Shown here one piece after another: positions 37,623 through 47,221 of a stretch of DNA of 64,000 nt. Both the position numbers and the translations under genes were made by a program. This DNA is from Massilia niastensis DSM 21313 (GTDB lineage Bacteria > Pseudomonadota > Gammaproteobacteria > Burkholderiales > Burkholderiaceae_D), in the NCBI RefSeq assembly GCF_000382345.1, contig NZ_KB908103.1, positions 1 through 64,000 of the forward strand, written 5' to 3'. Under the pieces are notes generated by a model. The model was not told where the DNA came from and ran no database searches. It saw only the letters and a program-made list of their open reading frames with translations. How positions within the stretch are numbered: position 1 is the first letter of the stretch; each line of letters opens with the position of its first letter.

Positions 37623-37887
37623 TGTTGCTCCTCCATGTCGAGTGCGCAGCAGGATGCGCCTGGAATTGTCGAGCGATCCTACCAGCCCGCCAGGACAGCT
37701 GCGCTTGGTACGGTGAATGGCAGGGATCGATCCGCTGAATGGAATGCCATATAGGCGCGAGCAGCCCCCAGAGCCGGCTGGGTGGTCCAAACTCGTCCAT
37801 ACAAGCTGGTCCATAAGATTGCAATATGCTTTAATAACATTTTACATTTTTGCCTTATTGCATTTTTCGCAAAACGGCCGACCGCCT
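37623..37887. other. Gap ahead of the propeller sensor kinase
   Basis: No gene is recognised. Three GTCCA units occur at 37785-37789, 37795-37799 and 37809-37813 (10 and 14 bp apart), just upstream of TTGCAA (37819-37824) and TTACAT (37842-37847), which are 17 bp apart. This could be an activator-dependent promoter for the kinase at 37888, but it is only a suggestion. The region is AT-rich from 37815 to 37870. Confidence 0.35.
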
Positions 37888-40800
37888 GTGAAGTGTATCT
37901 TTCTCCTGTTTGCCCTGCTGGGATGGGCGGCGCCCGCCGCGGCCCTGGACGCCGCCCTGCGCCTCGACGCCTACCACCACGACGTCTGGAGCGGAAAACA
38001 CGGCGCGCCGCGCGAGATCGACGCCATGGCGCAGACGCCTGATGGCTGGCTGTGGCTGGGAACCACCTCCGGCCTGTACCGCTTCGACGGCGTGAAGTTC
38101 GAAGCCTTCGTCCCGCACGCGGGCGAGAGCCTGCTGGGCCGGAGCATCACCGCCCTGGTGGCGCGCCCCGACGGCGAACTGTGGATCGGCTACACCTTCG
38201 GCGGCCTGAGCGTGCTGCGCGACGGACGCCTGCACCATGTGGCGCCGAAGCGCGGCGACCCGGTCGGCGCCACCTTCAGCATCGCCTTCGAGCGCGACGG
38301 CAGCGCCTGGGTCGCCTCGACCACCGGCCTGCTGCACTACCGCGACGGCGGCTGGACCCGCGCCGACGCGGCCTGGAACTATCCGGGCAAGCGCGCCGAA
38401 TACGTGTACCGCGACCACTACGACCGCCTGTGGGCCTCGGACGGCAAGCTGCTCCACCTGCTCGACCGCGCGCGGCGCCGCTTCGAGCCGGTGATGGAAG
38501 TGGGGGACAACCCGCTGCTGCTGCCTTCGCCGGACGGCCGCATCTGGGTCTCCGACGGCGAGATGGTGCGCAGCCTGCCCGCGCCCGCAGGCGGCCTGCG
38601 CCCGCCGCCGCCATCGAGCGTGCATGCCAGTTCGTTCCAGAGCCTGTTCGACCGCGACGGCAACTACTGGAAGGGTAACTGCCCCGTGGGCCTGTGCCGG
38701 GCGTATCCGGCGACCTGGCAGGCCGGGAAGGGCGCCTTCCACCACCGCACCAGCGACGAGCGCCTCGACCAGCCCTGGCAGATGGCCAGCCTGAACGTGC
38801 ATTCGATGATGGAGGACCGCGAAGGCAACCTGTGGGTGGGCACGGTCGCCGGACTGGAACGCTTCCGGCACAACAAGCTGGTCAAGGTGGGTTTTCCCGC
38901 CGACGCCGAGCGCCTCAGCCTGGCGCAGGACGCCAGCGGCGCCACCTGGGCCACGACCCAGAGCGGCGGCGACGCCGGCCACCTGTGGCGCATCCGGGAC
39001 GGCCTCGCCGTGCGCGAGACCACCTCGCAGACCACCTATATCGTCAACCGCGCGCGCGACGGCAGCGTCCTGGTGGGCGGCAAGCGCCGGATCGAGCGCA
39101 GGCTGGGCGAGCGCCTGCTGGCCACCTATCCGCTGCCGCCGGTGCAGGACGGGGAGAACCCGCGCAACTTCGTGATGTTCGCCGTCGAGGACCGCGACAG
39201 CATCTGGGTCGGCATCGGCGGCCGCGGCGTCTACCGCTGGCACGACGGCAAGTGGCTGCCGCCGGCCAGCCACCCGCAGCTGCGCGGCCTGCTGTTCGCG
39301 GCCGTCGATGCGCAGGGCCGGACCTGGTTCGGGCTGCGCAACAACCGGGTGCTGATGCGCGACGGCGAACGCTGGCGCGAGTTCGGCGAGCGCGAAGGCG
39401 TGGCGCTGAGTTCCGTCCTGTTCATCGATGCGGGCAAGGAAGTCCTGATCGGCGGCGACAACGGCCTGGCGGTGCTGGAGGGCGAGCGCTTCCGCCCCGT
39501 GCCGGCGGAGCAGCCCGACCTGCTGTCGAACGTCTCCGGCGTCGCGGTCACGCCGGATGGCGACCGCTGGCTGAACACCAGCCGCGGCCTGCTGCACGTG
39601 CGCGCAGCGGACTGGCGGCGCAGCATGCTCGATGCGCAGGCGCCGCTGCGCGCCGCGCTCTGGGATGACGTGGACGGCTACCCGGGCGGCGCCGAGACGA
39701 TCGCGCGCCTGCCGTCCGCGTTCGCCGCCCACGACGGCAAGGTCTGGGTGGCCGGCACGGCGGGCGCCGCCTGGTTCGACCCGGCCCGGCTGCGCCGCAA
39801 CGCCCTGGCGCCGCCCGTGCAGGTCCAGGCCCTCACGGTGGGCGGCCGGCCTTACCGGCCCGGCGAAGTCGCCGCCTTCGCGCCCGGCACCGACCAGCTG
39901 CAGGTCGACTATACGGCGCTCAGCTACACCATGCCCGAGCGGGTCCGCTTCCGCTACCGGCTGGTCGGCCTCGATCACGGCTGGCAGGAGGTCGGCGCGC
40001 GCCGCGTCGCCTACTACACCAACCTGGGACCGGGCAGCTACCGCTTCGAGGTCGGCGCCATCAACGAGGACGGCGTCGCCAGCCCGGTCGTGGCCACGCC
40101 CGCCTTCGAGATCCGGCCGCGCTTCTACCAGAGCCGCTGGTTCGCCGCCCTCGGCGTGCTGCTGGCCAGCCTGGTGATCTACCTGCTGTACCTGCTGCGC
40201 CTGGCGCAGGTGACGCGCCAGTTCCATGCGCGCCTCGAAGAGCGGCTGCTCGAGCGGGAACGGATCGCGCGCACCCTGCACGACACCTTCCTGCAAAGCC
40301 TGCAGGGGCTGATCCTGCGCCTGCAGGGCGTGGCGATCCGGCTCGCGCCCGGCAGCGAGGCGCGCACCCAGCTGGACAACGCGCTCGACCTGGCCGACAA
40401 GGTGGTGGCGGAAGGGCGCGACCAGGTCATGGACCTGCGCCTGGTCGAAGCGCCCTCGCTCGACCAGGCGCTGGAGGAAGCCGCGCAGCTGCTGCGCGCC
40501 GGCGACCAGGTCCAGGTGCATATCCACACGGCGGGCCAGCCGCTGCGCCTGTCGCCCGAGCTGCACTACGAGGTCTACAACATCGGACGCGAGGCGCTCG
40601 CCAACGCCTTCCGGCACGCGCGGGCGAGCCGGATCGACATCGAACTGGTGTGGGAGCCGCGGGTCCTGAGGATCGCGGTGCGCGACGACGGCGTCGGCCT
40701 GGACGAGACGATCCTGGCCCATGGCCGCCCGGGACACTGGGGCCTGACCGGCATGCGCGAGCGCGCCGCGCGGATCGGAGCGGTGCTCGTGATCCGCAAC

Positions 40801-40908
40801 CGGAGCGGGGGCGGCGCCGAGGTGCAACTGAGCCTGCCGCGGCGGCTGCTGGCGGCCGGCCGCCGCGCACCGGCGCCGGGCCGCAAGGCGGAGCTCAGCG
40901 AAGTCTGA
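37888..40908 (+). CDS. Sensor histidine kinase with periplasmic beta-propeller
   Basis: The product is 1006 aa from GTG 37888, which gives a clean signal peptide (VKCIFLLFALLGWAAPAAAL). Two-component regulator propeller repeats follow (such as DGWLWLGTTSGLYRFDG and DGELWIGYTFGGLSVLRDG), then a Y_Y_Y domain near residues 660-740, one transmembrane helix (GVLLASLVIYLLYLL), a HisKA_3 dimerisation domain with the phospho-acceptor His near residue 798 (RTLHDTFLQSLQ) and an HATPase domain. Such kinases usually pair with a LuxR-type regulator, but none is adjacent. The in-frame ATG at 37717 would put the promoter inside the gene and bury the signal peptide. Confidence 0.88.
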   Translation: MKCIFLLFALLGWAAPAAALDAALRLDAYHHDVWSGKHGAPREIDAMAQTPDGWLWLGTTSGLYRFDGVKFEAFVPHAGESLLGRSITALVARPDGELWIGYTFGGLSVLRDGRLHHVAPKRGDPVGATFSIAFERDGSAWVASTTGLLHYRDGGWTRADAAWNYPGKRAEYVYRDHYDRLWASDGKLLHLLDRARRRFEPVMEVGDNPLLLPSPDGRIWVSDGEMVRSLPAPAGGLRPPPPSSVHASSFQSLFDRDGNYWKGNCPVGLCRAYPATWQAGKGAFHHRTSDERLDQPWQMASLNVHSMMEDREGNLWVGTVAGLERFRHNKLVKVGFPADAERLSLAQDASGATWATTQSGGDAGHLWRIRDGLAVRETTSQTTYIVNRARDGSVLVGGKRRIERRLGERLLATYPLPPVQDGENPRNFVMFAVEDRDSIWVGIGGRGVYRWHDGKWLPPASHPQLRGLLFAAVDAQGRTWFGLRNNRVLMRDGERWREFGEREGVALSSVLFIDAGKEVLIGGDNGLAVLEGERFRPVPAEQPDLLSNVSGVAVTPDGDRWLNTSRGLLHVRAADWRRSMLDAQAPLRAALWDDVDGYPGGAETIARLPSAFAAHDGKVWVAGTAGAAWFDPARLRRNALAPPVQVQALTVGGRPYRPGEVAAFAPGTDQLQVDYTALSYTMPERVRFRYRLVGLDHGWQEVGARRVAYYTNLGPGSYRFEVGAINEDGVASPVVATPAFEIRPRFYQSRWFAALGVLLASLVIYLLYLLRLAQVTRQFHARLEERLLERERIARTLHDTFLQSLQGLILRLQGVAIRLAPGSEARTQLDNALDLADKVVAEGRDQVMDLRLVEAPSLDQALEEAAQLLRAGDQVQVHIHTAGQPLRLSPELHYEVYNIGREALANAFRHARASRIDIELVWEPRVLRIAVRDDGVGLDETILAHGRPGHWGLTGMRERAARIGAVLVIRNRSGGGAEVQLSLPRRLLAAGRRAPAPGRKAELSEV

Positions 40909-40934
40909 GGCTTACTCGAGCTCTTCCGGCGTGC

Positions 40935-41294
40935 TCATGCCGGCGGGAAAGGCCGGGCGGGCGGCGTCGCCAGCGTGATGACGTTGCCGTCGGGATCGCG
41001 CAGCTGCGCCAGCGTCGAATAGTCGCCCGGAATATCGTCCCCGAGCGCGATCCCCAGGCCCTGCAGCCGGTGGCGCTCGGCTGCGAGATCGTCGACGTAA
41101 AGGAACATCACGCCTTTGCCGGCTATCTCGCCGCTACTTGAAAGCATCAGCCCACCCTGGTCGAAGAGCTCCCACTGGACCAGCGTGTCCATCGGCCGGT
41201 GATACGGTCCGCGACCGAGCAGTTTCGTATACCAGTCTTCGGCCGCAGCAAGGTCTGCGGTGAGCAAAGCGGTGTAGATCTTCTTCGGGTTCAT
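40935..41294 (-). CDS. VOC family protein
   Basis: The product is 119 aa, starting at ATG 41294 (MNPKKIYTALLTADLAAAED) with AGAGGAG before it. It has a glyoxalase/bleomycin-resistance fold pattern: DWYTKLLGRGP, WELFDQGG, VMFLYVDDL and the final LRDPDGNVITLA. The first metal His is not in the usual place, so it may bind rather than transform a ligand. It converges with the sensor kinase and stands alone. Confidence 0.8.
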   Translation of the reverse strand: MNPKKIYTALLTADLAAAEDWYTKLLGRGPYHRPMDTLVQWELFDQGGLMLSSSGEIAGKGVMFLYVDDLAAERHRLQGLGIALGDDIPGDYSTLAQLRDPDGNVITLATPPARPFPPA

Positions 41295-41611
41295 TGATTC
41301 TCCTCTGCGCCGGACCCGGTGTGACCGATGCCGGCAATGACGAGAAGACTTCATTCTATAGGAGACGCGTGAAGGCACCTAAGTGCTAAAACATGGGAGG
41401 AATGAAAGTCCGGAAATGGGCCGAAAGCGGTCCTTCGCCAACGCTCAGTATACGGCGCTTGTTGCTCGCAAGAGAACAGAGGTCCTGTTAAGAGGTTCCA
41501 GGCCGAATAGTCGGTGCCTGTGTGGATGATCCAAGCCTATGGGCCGCGTTTCCAGAAGCGGCCGTGTCAGGTCGCAGATGCAATCGGTCGAGCCAGCTCC
41601 AGGCCAGGCAC
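41295..41611. other. Non-coding stretch before the FHA gene end
   Basis: About 317 bases without a gene I can support. A short hairpin GGCCGC/GCGGCC with a 10-nt loop occurs near 41538-41559. Nothing else is recognised. Confidence 0.4.
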
Positions 41612-42571
41612 TCAGGGCTGCTCGACGGCCTTGCGTCCGCGCTCCGCATCGATCCCGGCGCGCATCGCGCCGACCTGGCCGATGTAGTCGGCGACCGGGG
41701 CATCGGGGCTGGCGCGCATCTCGGGCGGCAGCAGCACCGACATGTAGAGTTCGTCGGCCATGCGCCCGTAGCGCTGCTCGTTCCCGACCAGCACCAGGCC
41801 CGATGCCAGCAGGGCCAGCCCGGCGCAGATGGCGCGCAGGCGCCGGCGCAGCTGCGGCTTGACGGTGGCCAGGTGGAAGTAGATGGTGCCGGCGACGGTC
41901 GCCACCGCCACGTGCGAGCCATAGCGGGTCAGCCACTCCCACGAATAGGCGTAGGCGAGGACGCCGGCCAGCAGGCGGAAGCCGACCAGGGCCGCGACCC
42001 CGCAGCCGAAGATGAACACATGCCGTCCCAGCCGCGCATGGCGTCCGAACAGGCGGTTGTTGAAGGCCCACAGCGCGCTCCACAGCAGGCAGATGCCGAC
42101 CCCGATGGCGAGCGCCTGGACGTAGCGTTCCAGCCCGTAGACGCCGCGATCGGTCAGCCAGGCGACCACCAGGGCCACCAGGCCGGTGAGCAGGGTTCCC
42201 GCCGCTCCCGGCAGCAGGCCTTCCCAGCCGTGCATGGTGCGGTCGCGCAGTTCGGGCAGGACCGGGTGGTCGGCCCCGCGCACCCGCAGCGAGGTGTGCC
42301 CCATGCGCACCACGGTGTCGCCGCCGAGGGCGAGCGCCTTCACGCGCCGGCCCTTGTGCACGATGCCGTTGCGGGTGTCGAGGTCGCGCAGCAGCAGCTC
42401 GCCGTCGGGACCGGCCTCGATCACGGCGTGGTGCGGGGCGGCGTATTCGTCGTCGACGATGAAGTCGTTGTCGTAGGCGCGCCCGAGCCGGATCGGCAGC
42501 GACGCCAGGCGGTGGCGGTGCAGCACTTCGCCATTCCGCGCCAGCATCTCGATGGTCCAGGGGCCGTTCAT
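41612..42571 (-). CDS. FHA-domain membrane protein
   Basis: The product is 319 aa. The N-terminal 100 residues form a forkhead-associated domain (LPIRLGRAYDNDFIVDD, with the phosphothreonine-contact Arg at about residue 31, and LRDLDTRNGIVHKGRRV). Five or six membrane helices follow (about residues 120-265), then a C-terminal soluble piece. FHA domains read phosphothreonine on partner proteins, so this is probably a membrane adaptor. Its ATG overlaps the stop of the upstream serine protease gene by four bases, implying that the two products work together. Confidence 0.85.
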   Translation of the reverse strand: MNGPWTIEMLARNGEVLHRHRLASLPIRLGRAYDNDFIVDDEYAAPHHAVIEAGPDGELLLRDLDTRNGIVHKGRRVKALALGGDTVVRMGHTSLRVRGADHPVLPELRDRTMHGWEGLLPGAAGTLLTGLVALVVAWLTDRGVYGLERYVQALAIGVGICLLWSALWAFNNRLFGRHARLGRHVFIFGCGVAALVGFRLLAGVLAYAYSWEWLTRYGSHVAVATVAGTIYFHLATVKPQLRRRLRAICAGLALLASGLVLVGNEQRYGRMADELYMSVLLPPEMRASPDAPVADYIGQVGAMRAGIDAERGRKAVEQP

Positions 42572-43995
42572 CGGCGTCCGCTGCGCCCGAAGGCGCCCAG
42601 GAAGGCGCGCGTCACGCGCAGGCCGTTGTCGTAGGAGACGCCGGACACGTCGAGCCGGCTTTGCAGGCTGGCCTGGGCGGCGTCGGTGCTGGCCGTCAGC
42701 AGGGTGAAGTTGTACAGGCCCTCGAACTTGCGGTAGGCGCGCACGCAGGTCACGGCGCGCAGCGGCAGCGAACGCGTATGCACGAAGCGCTCGGTACAGA
42801 ACGGCTTGGTCAGGCGCGGATCGTCGGTGTTGCCCAGGTTGTCGACGTTGAACAGGCTGCCCGCCAGCGCGCCGAAGCGCAGCGGGTGCATGCTGCCCGA
42901 GCGGATGTACTGGTGGGTCATGGCCACCTGGCCGGTCTGCTGCGACTCCGAGACGAAGACCGCGGACTGCATCACGCAGCTCATACCGTCCACGATGAAC
43001 GCGGTCTCGGCCTTCACGTTCGAGCGCCCCCAGCAGCGCACCTGGCCGGAATCGCGCACCGGCACCAGGTAGGGCCCCATGCCCTTCAGGGTGAGCGGTT
43101 CGTCCAGCAGGCGGTCGACCATGCCGCCCTGGTGCGTCAGCAACTGCTGGCCGATCAGGGGATTGAAGTCCTTCGGCGGGCCGGGCTGCGCCGCGACCTG
43201 GCGCAGCAGCTCCTGCGCATACTTGACCGGCACCAGGAAGCTCACCGATTCGCCGTCGCGCCGGCGCGAGACGTTGATGCCGGCCACGGTGCCGCTCGCG
43301 GTGATGCTGGGGCCGCCGCTCATGCCGGAGTTGATCGGGCCGCTGAAGATCAGGCGGTTGTAGAAGCTGCGCGTGAACACGCCGTTGTAGGCGCCTTCGG
43401 AAATGGCGAAGCCCAGGTCGAGCGGATTGCCGAGCGAATACAGGTATTGGCCCTGGCTCAGCCGCACCGGCCGTTCCGGGACCTTGAAGAAGCCGCTGCC
43501 GTTGCGGTTGATGCGCACCACCGCCAGGTCGTGCAGGACGTCGACCGCCATCAGCTCGACCGGCCCGGTATTGCCGTCGGTGTCGATGTACTCGGCGGTG
43601 TAGACGTCGGGATCGAGCGCCATCTGCGACACCACGTGGTAGTTGGTGAGCGCCAGGTTGCTGGTGCCGACCAGGAAGCCCGAACCGACCGTGGACTGGG
43701 TGCGTCCGTTCTTGAGCAGCATGCGGATCTGCAGCAGGTCGCCGCGCGCCGCGGCGTACAGGTCCTGGGCCGCCGAGGAGGGCGGCGGCAGGGCGTCCTG
43801 CGGATCGACGTCGCCGGGGCCGGGCGCCGGCGGCGTGGCCGCGGGCGGGGTGGTGTTCGGCATCGGCATGGGCGCAGGCGCGGTCCGGCCGGCGGGAGTC
43901 GGCTGGGCGGGACGGCTGGCGGGCGGCGCGGACGGTGCTGTCGCCGCGCTAACCGTCAGGCAGGACAGCAGGAAAGCGATGGCAACCCGTTTCAT
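42568..43995 (-). CDS. Trypsin-like serine protease, exported
   Basis: The product is 475 aa. A signal peptide (MKRVAIAFLLSCLTVSAATA) is followed by a Pro-rich linker to about residue 70 and an S1C/HtrA-like protease domain. The triad is visible: His 120 in LTNYHVVS, Asp 156 in VDVLHDLAVV and Ser 226 in NSGMSGGPS. The C-terminal 200 residues contain several Cys and no PDZ domain that I recognise. Its substrate is unknown. It forms a two-gene operon with the FHA membrane protein. Confidence 0.87.
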   Translation of the reverse strand: MKRVAIAFLLSCLTVSAATAPSAPPASRPAQPTPAGRTAPAPMPMPNTTPPAATPPAPGPGDVDPQDALPPPSSAAQDLYAAARGDLLQIRMLLKNGRTQSTVGSGFLVGTSNLALTNYHVVSQMALDPDVYTAEYIDTDGNTGPVELMAVDVLHDLAVVRINRNGSGFFKVPERPVRLSQGQYLYSLGNPLDLGFAISEGAYNGVFTRSFYNRLIFSGPINSGMSGGPSITASGTVAGINVSRRRDGESVSFLVPVKYAQELLRQVAAQPGPPKDFNPLIGQQLLTHQGGMVDRLLDEPLTLKGMGPYLVPVRDSGQVRCWGRSNVKAETAFIVDGMSCVMQSAVFVSESQQTGQVAMTHQYIRSGSMHPLRFGALAGSLFNVDNLGNTDDPRLTKPFCTERFVHTRSLPLRAVTCVRAYRKFEGLYNFTLLTASTDAAQASLQSRLDVSGVSYDNGLRVTRAFLGAFGRSGRR

Positions 43996-44070
43996 GCATT
44001 CTCATGATGACAAGACGAAGATGCCTATCTTGCCACCGGATGGGCAGCTTGTGCGCGCGTTAGAAGGTTT

Positions 44071-44721
44071 TCAGGGTTCGGCGCGGGCCGCGATGGCCTC
44101 GGCCAGTGGGGTCATCATGTGTCCCAGCTTGGCCTGCTTGGTGTTCAGGTAGCTGTCGTTGAAGACGTTGCGGTTGACCAGCAGCGGCACGCGCTCGGCG
44201 ACCTCGATGCCGAGGCGGGTGAGGGCGTCGATCTTGCGCGGGTTGTTGGTCATCAGGCGCACCGCCTGGATGCCGAACTGGTTCAGCATCGGGCGGCACA
44301 GCTCGTAGTTGCGGGCGTCGGCGTGGAAGCCCAGCTGCAGGTTGGCCTCGACCGTGTCGGCGCCGGCTTCCTGCAGGCGGTAGGCGCGGATCTTGTTCAC
44401 CAGGCCGATGCCGCGGCCTTCCTGGCGCAGGTACAGCAGGATGCCGCGGCCTTCCTCGGCGATGCGCTGCAGCGCGCCTTCGAGCTGGGCGCCGCAGTCG
44501 CAGCGCTGCGAGAACATCACGTCGCCGGTCAGGCATTCGGAGTGGATCCGCGCCAGCACCGGTTCGCCGGTGGTCAGGTCGCCCAGGGCCATGGCCAGGT
44601 GCTCCTTGCCCGTCGCCGGCTCGACCCAGGCGTGCAGGGTGAACTGGGCCCAGGGCGTCGGCAGCGTGCACGAGGTGGCGTAGTCGAGAAGGGCTGGGCT
44701 GGCGGTGGCGGTGGCTTGCAT
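44071..44721 (-). CDS. ribA: GTP cyclohydrolase II
   Basis: The product is 216 aa. It converts GTP to the diaminopyrimidine precursor of riboflavin with release of formate and pyrophosphate. Zinc ligands C63, C74 and C76 are seen in [20 protein letters not shown], and [17 protein letters not shown] with [12 protein letters not shown] completes the signature. The start is ATG 44721; TTG 44733 is an alternative four codons upstream. It is a single gene, with the sensor kinase divergent from it. Confidence 0.95.
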   Translation of the reverse strand: MQATATASPALLDYATSCTLPTPWAQFTLHAWVEPATGKEHLAMALGDLTTGEPVLARIHSECLTGDVMFSQRCDCGAQLEGALQRIAEEGRGILLYLRQEGRGIGLVNKIRAYRLQEAGADTVEANLQLGFHADARNYELCRPMLNQFGIQAVRLMTNNPRKIDALTRLGIEVAERVPLLVNRNVFNDSYLNTKQAKLGHMMTPLAEAIAARAEP

Positions 44722-44916
44722 GAGGTGTTCCAATCGTTGCGTGATTGCTCGTAGCCGGCAAGTTTACCGGAAATCCGTTATGGCCGTGCGGAATCCCCGG
44801 GTATCCCATAGGAATGATCGCGCCACGGGCTACCCTTCCCGGGTGAGCTGCGTGCCAATTGTCCGTCCGGCATCTCTGCTGTGGTACGCTTTCGGCTTCG
44901 CTTTTCCCGAGTCTCC

Positions 44917-47202
44917 ATGCCGATCTTCCGCTTCCTGCCTGAACGCCTGAAACCGCACGGCCTGGGGGCCTGGCTGGCGCTGGCCTTCTCCTCGCTGACC
45001 GTGGTGCTGACCCTGCTGCTGGTCGAAGTGGTCGAAAGCGCCTCCACCGAACAGGTCAAGAGCACCATCGGCCACGGGCTGGGCGAGCTGGCGCTGCAGA
45101 CCACCGACAAGCTCGATCGCGGCATGTTCGAGCGCTACCGCGAGGTCAGCCTGATGGCGCGCCGGCGCGACCTGGCCGATCCGTCCACCAGTACCGTGGA
45201 GCGGCGCCGGATCCTGGCCGACATGCAGGACACCTACTTCTACTACGAATGGATCGGCATGGCCGGCCTGGACGGCAAGGTGCAGGTCGAGGCGCGCGGC
45301 CTGCTGGAAGGCGCCAACGTGGCGCAGCGGCCCTGGTTCCGCGACGCCCTGCGCGGCACCTATGTCGGCGACGTGCACGAGGCGGTGCTGCTGGCCAAGC
45401 TGCTGCCGATGCAGGAGGGCGAGCCGCGCCGCTTCGTCGACGTCGCCTTCCCCTACCTCGACGCGCTCGGCAAGCCGGCCGGGGTGCTGGGCGTGCACCT
45501 GTCCTGGCAGTGGGCGCGCGACGTGGAGCGCTCGATCATCGCCCCGGTGCAGGCGCGCGGCAGGGTGCAGGCGCTGATCGTCAGCGCCGAGGGCGTGGTC
45601 CTGCTCGGTCCCGACGACCTGCAGGGCAAGACCCTCGACCTGGCCAGCCTGCGCGAGGCGCGCCAGCAGCGCAACGGCTTCATCGAGGAGCACTGGCCGG
45701 ACGGCCGCACCTACCTGGTCGGCTATGGCGCCACCAGGGGCCGCGGCATCTATCCGGGCCTGGGCTGGAAGGTGCTGGTGCGCCAGGATATCGAGGACGC
45801 CTACCGCCCGGTGCAGCGCCTGCGCGCGCGGGCGCTGTGGAGCGGGGCCGCGCTGGCGGTGCTGTTCTCGCTGGCCGGCCTGCTGGTGGCGCGGCGCATC
45901 ACGCGTCCGCTCGGGGAGCTGGCCGAATCGGCCGACCGCCTGCGGCGCGGCGACAGCAGCGCGCTGGTGCCGAGCACGGACGGCTACGACGAGGTGCGCA
46001 AGCTGTCCGGGGCGCTGAATGCGCTGGTGGCCAACCTGGTGCAGCGGCGCGCCGAGCTGCAGGACCTGAACGCCAACCTCGAGCACCGCGTCGAGGAGCG
46101 TACCCGCGACCTGGAGCGCGCGCTGGTGGCGGTGCGCGCCAGCGAACAGCGCATCGGCGCGATCGTCGAGTCGGCGCAGGACGCCTACATCGCGGTCGAC
46201 CGGCGCGGCATGATCACCGACTGGAACCGCAGCGCCGAGCGCATGTTCGGATGGAGCCACCACGAAGCGGTGGGCTGGCCGCTGGCGGAGCTGGTGGTGC
46301 CGGAGCGCTTCCGGGCCAGCCTGGGCAGGGCGCTGCATGCCTACCGCCAGACCGGCAAGCTGGGCGCGATCGGGCGGCGCATCGAGCGCACCGTGATCGA
46401 CCGCCAGGGCGCCGAGTTCATGATCGAGATGACGGTGGGGCTGGCGGGGCAGGGAGAGGGCGCGTTCTTCAGCGTGTTCCTGCACGATATCTCGGAGCGC
46501 AAGAAGATCGAGCGCATGAAGAACGAGTTCATCTCGACGGTGTCGCACGAGCTGCGCACGCCGCTGACCTCGATCCAGGCCTCGCTGGCGATGCTCGACG
46601 AGGGCATGGCGGGCGAACTGCCGCCCGACGCGGCGCACCTGATCCGCATCGCCGGCCAGAGCAGCGAGCGGCTGGTGCGGATGGTGAACGACCTGCTGGA
46701 CATCCAGAGGATCGAGTCCGGCAACATCACGTACCACCGCCTGTCGCAGCCGCTGCTGCCGCTGCTGGAGCACACGCTGGGCGCGATGCACGGCCAGGCG
46801 CAGCAGGCCGGGGTGGCGCTGCGGCTCGACCGGCCGCAGGGCGCGGAGCTCATCACCGCCGCGATCGACCATGACCGCATCGTGCAGGTGCTGACCAACC
46901 TGCTGTCGAACGCGGTCAAGTTCACGCCGGCCGGCAAGGCGGTCACCCTGGGGCTGTCGCAGCGCCAGGGCTGGGTGCGGATCACGGTGACGGATGAAGG
47001 ACCGGGCATCCCGCCGGAATTCCACGGGCGGATCTTCCAGCGCTTCGCGCAGGCCGATTCGGCGGATTCACGGCAGCGCGGCGGGACGGGGCTGGGACTC
47101 AGTATCAGCAAGGCGATCGTCGAGGAGCATGGGGGGACGATCGGGTTCGAGACGGCGCAGGGGCAGGGGACCAGGTTCGTGGTGGAGTTGCCGTCGACCT
47201 GA
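44917..47202 (+). CDS. Hybrid-free sensor histidine kinase (Cache-HAMP-PAS-HisKA)
   Basis: The product is 761 aa from ATG 44917 (MPIFRFLPERLKPHGLGAWL). Order: helix at about 25-47, a large periplasmic Cache-type sensor to about 305, second helix (GAALAVLFSLAGLLVARRIT), HAMP, a coiled coil, PAS (IVESAQDAYIAVDRRGMITD), HisKA with phospho-His near residue 544 in STVSHELRTPL, and HATPase with N, G1 and G2 boxes. It probably senses an extracytoplasmic small molecule. No response regulator is adjacent; the receiver protein at 51466 is 4 kb away on the other strand. Confidence 0.9.
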   Translation: MPIFRFLPERLKPHGLGAWLALAFSSLTVVLTLLLVEVVESASTEQVKSTIGHGLGELALQTTDKLDRGMFERYREVSLMARRRDLADPSTSTVERRRILADMQDTYFYYEWIGMAGLDGKVQVEARGLLEGANVAQRPWFRDALRGTYVGDVHEAVLLAKLLPMQEGEPRRFVDVAFPYLDALGKPAGVLGVHLSWQWARDVERSIIAPVQARGRVQALIVSAEGVVLLGPDDLQGKTLDLASLREARQQRNGFIEEHWPDGRTYLVGYGATRGRGIYPGLGWKVLVRQDIEDAYRPVQRLRARALWSGAALAVLFSLAGLLVARRITRPLGELAESADRLRRGDSSALVPSTDGYDEVRKLSGALNALVANLVQRRAELQDLNANLEHRVEERTRDLERALVAVRASEQRIGAIVESAQDAYIAVDRRGMITDWNRSAERMFGWSHHEAVGWPLAELVVPERFRASLGRALHAYRQTGKLGAIGRRIERTVIDRQGAEFMIEMTVGLAGQGEGAFFSVFLHDISERKKIERMKNEFISTVSHELRTPLTSIQASLAMLDEGMAGELPPDAAHLIRIAGQSSERLVRMVNDLLDIQRIESGNITYHRLSQPLLPLLEHTLGAMHGQAQQAGVALRLDRPQGAELITAAIDHDRIVQVLTNLLSNAVKFTPAGKAVTLGLSQRQGWVRITVTDEGPGIPPEFHGRIFQRFAQADSADSRQRGGTGLGLSISKAIVEEHGGTIGFETAQGQGTRFVVELPST

Positions 47203-47221
47203 GGCAAGTCCTTGAATGGCG

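Noticed and set aside
37717..37887. N-terminal extension of the propeller kinase from ATG 37717
   Set aside because: It would place the AT-rich promoter-like region inside the gene and bury the signal peptide; GTG 37888 fits better.
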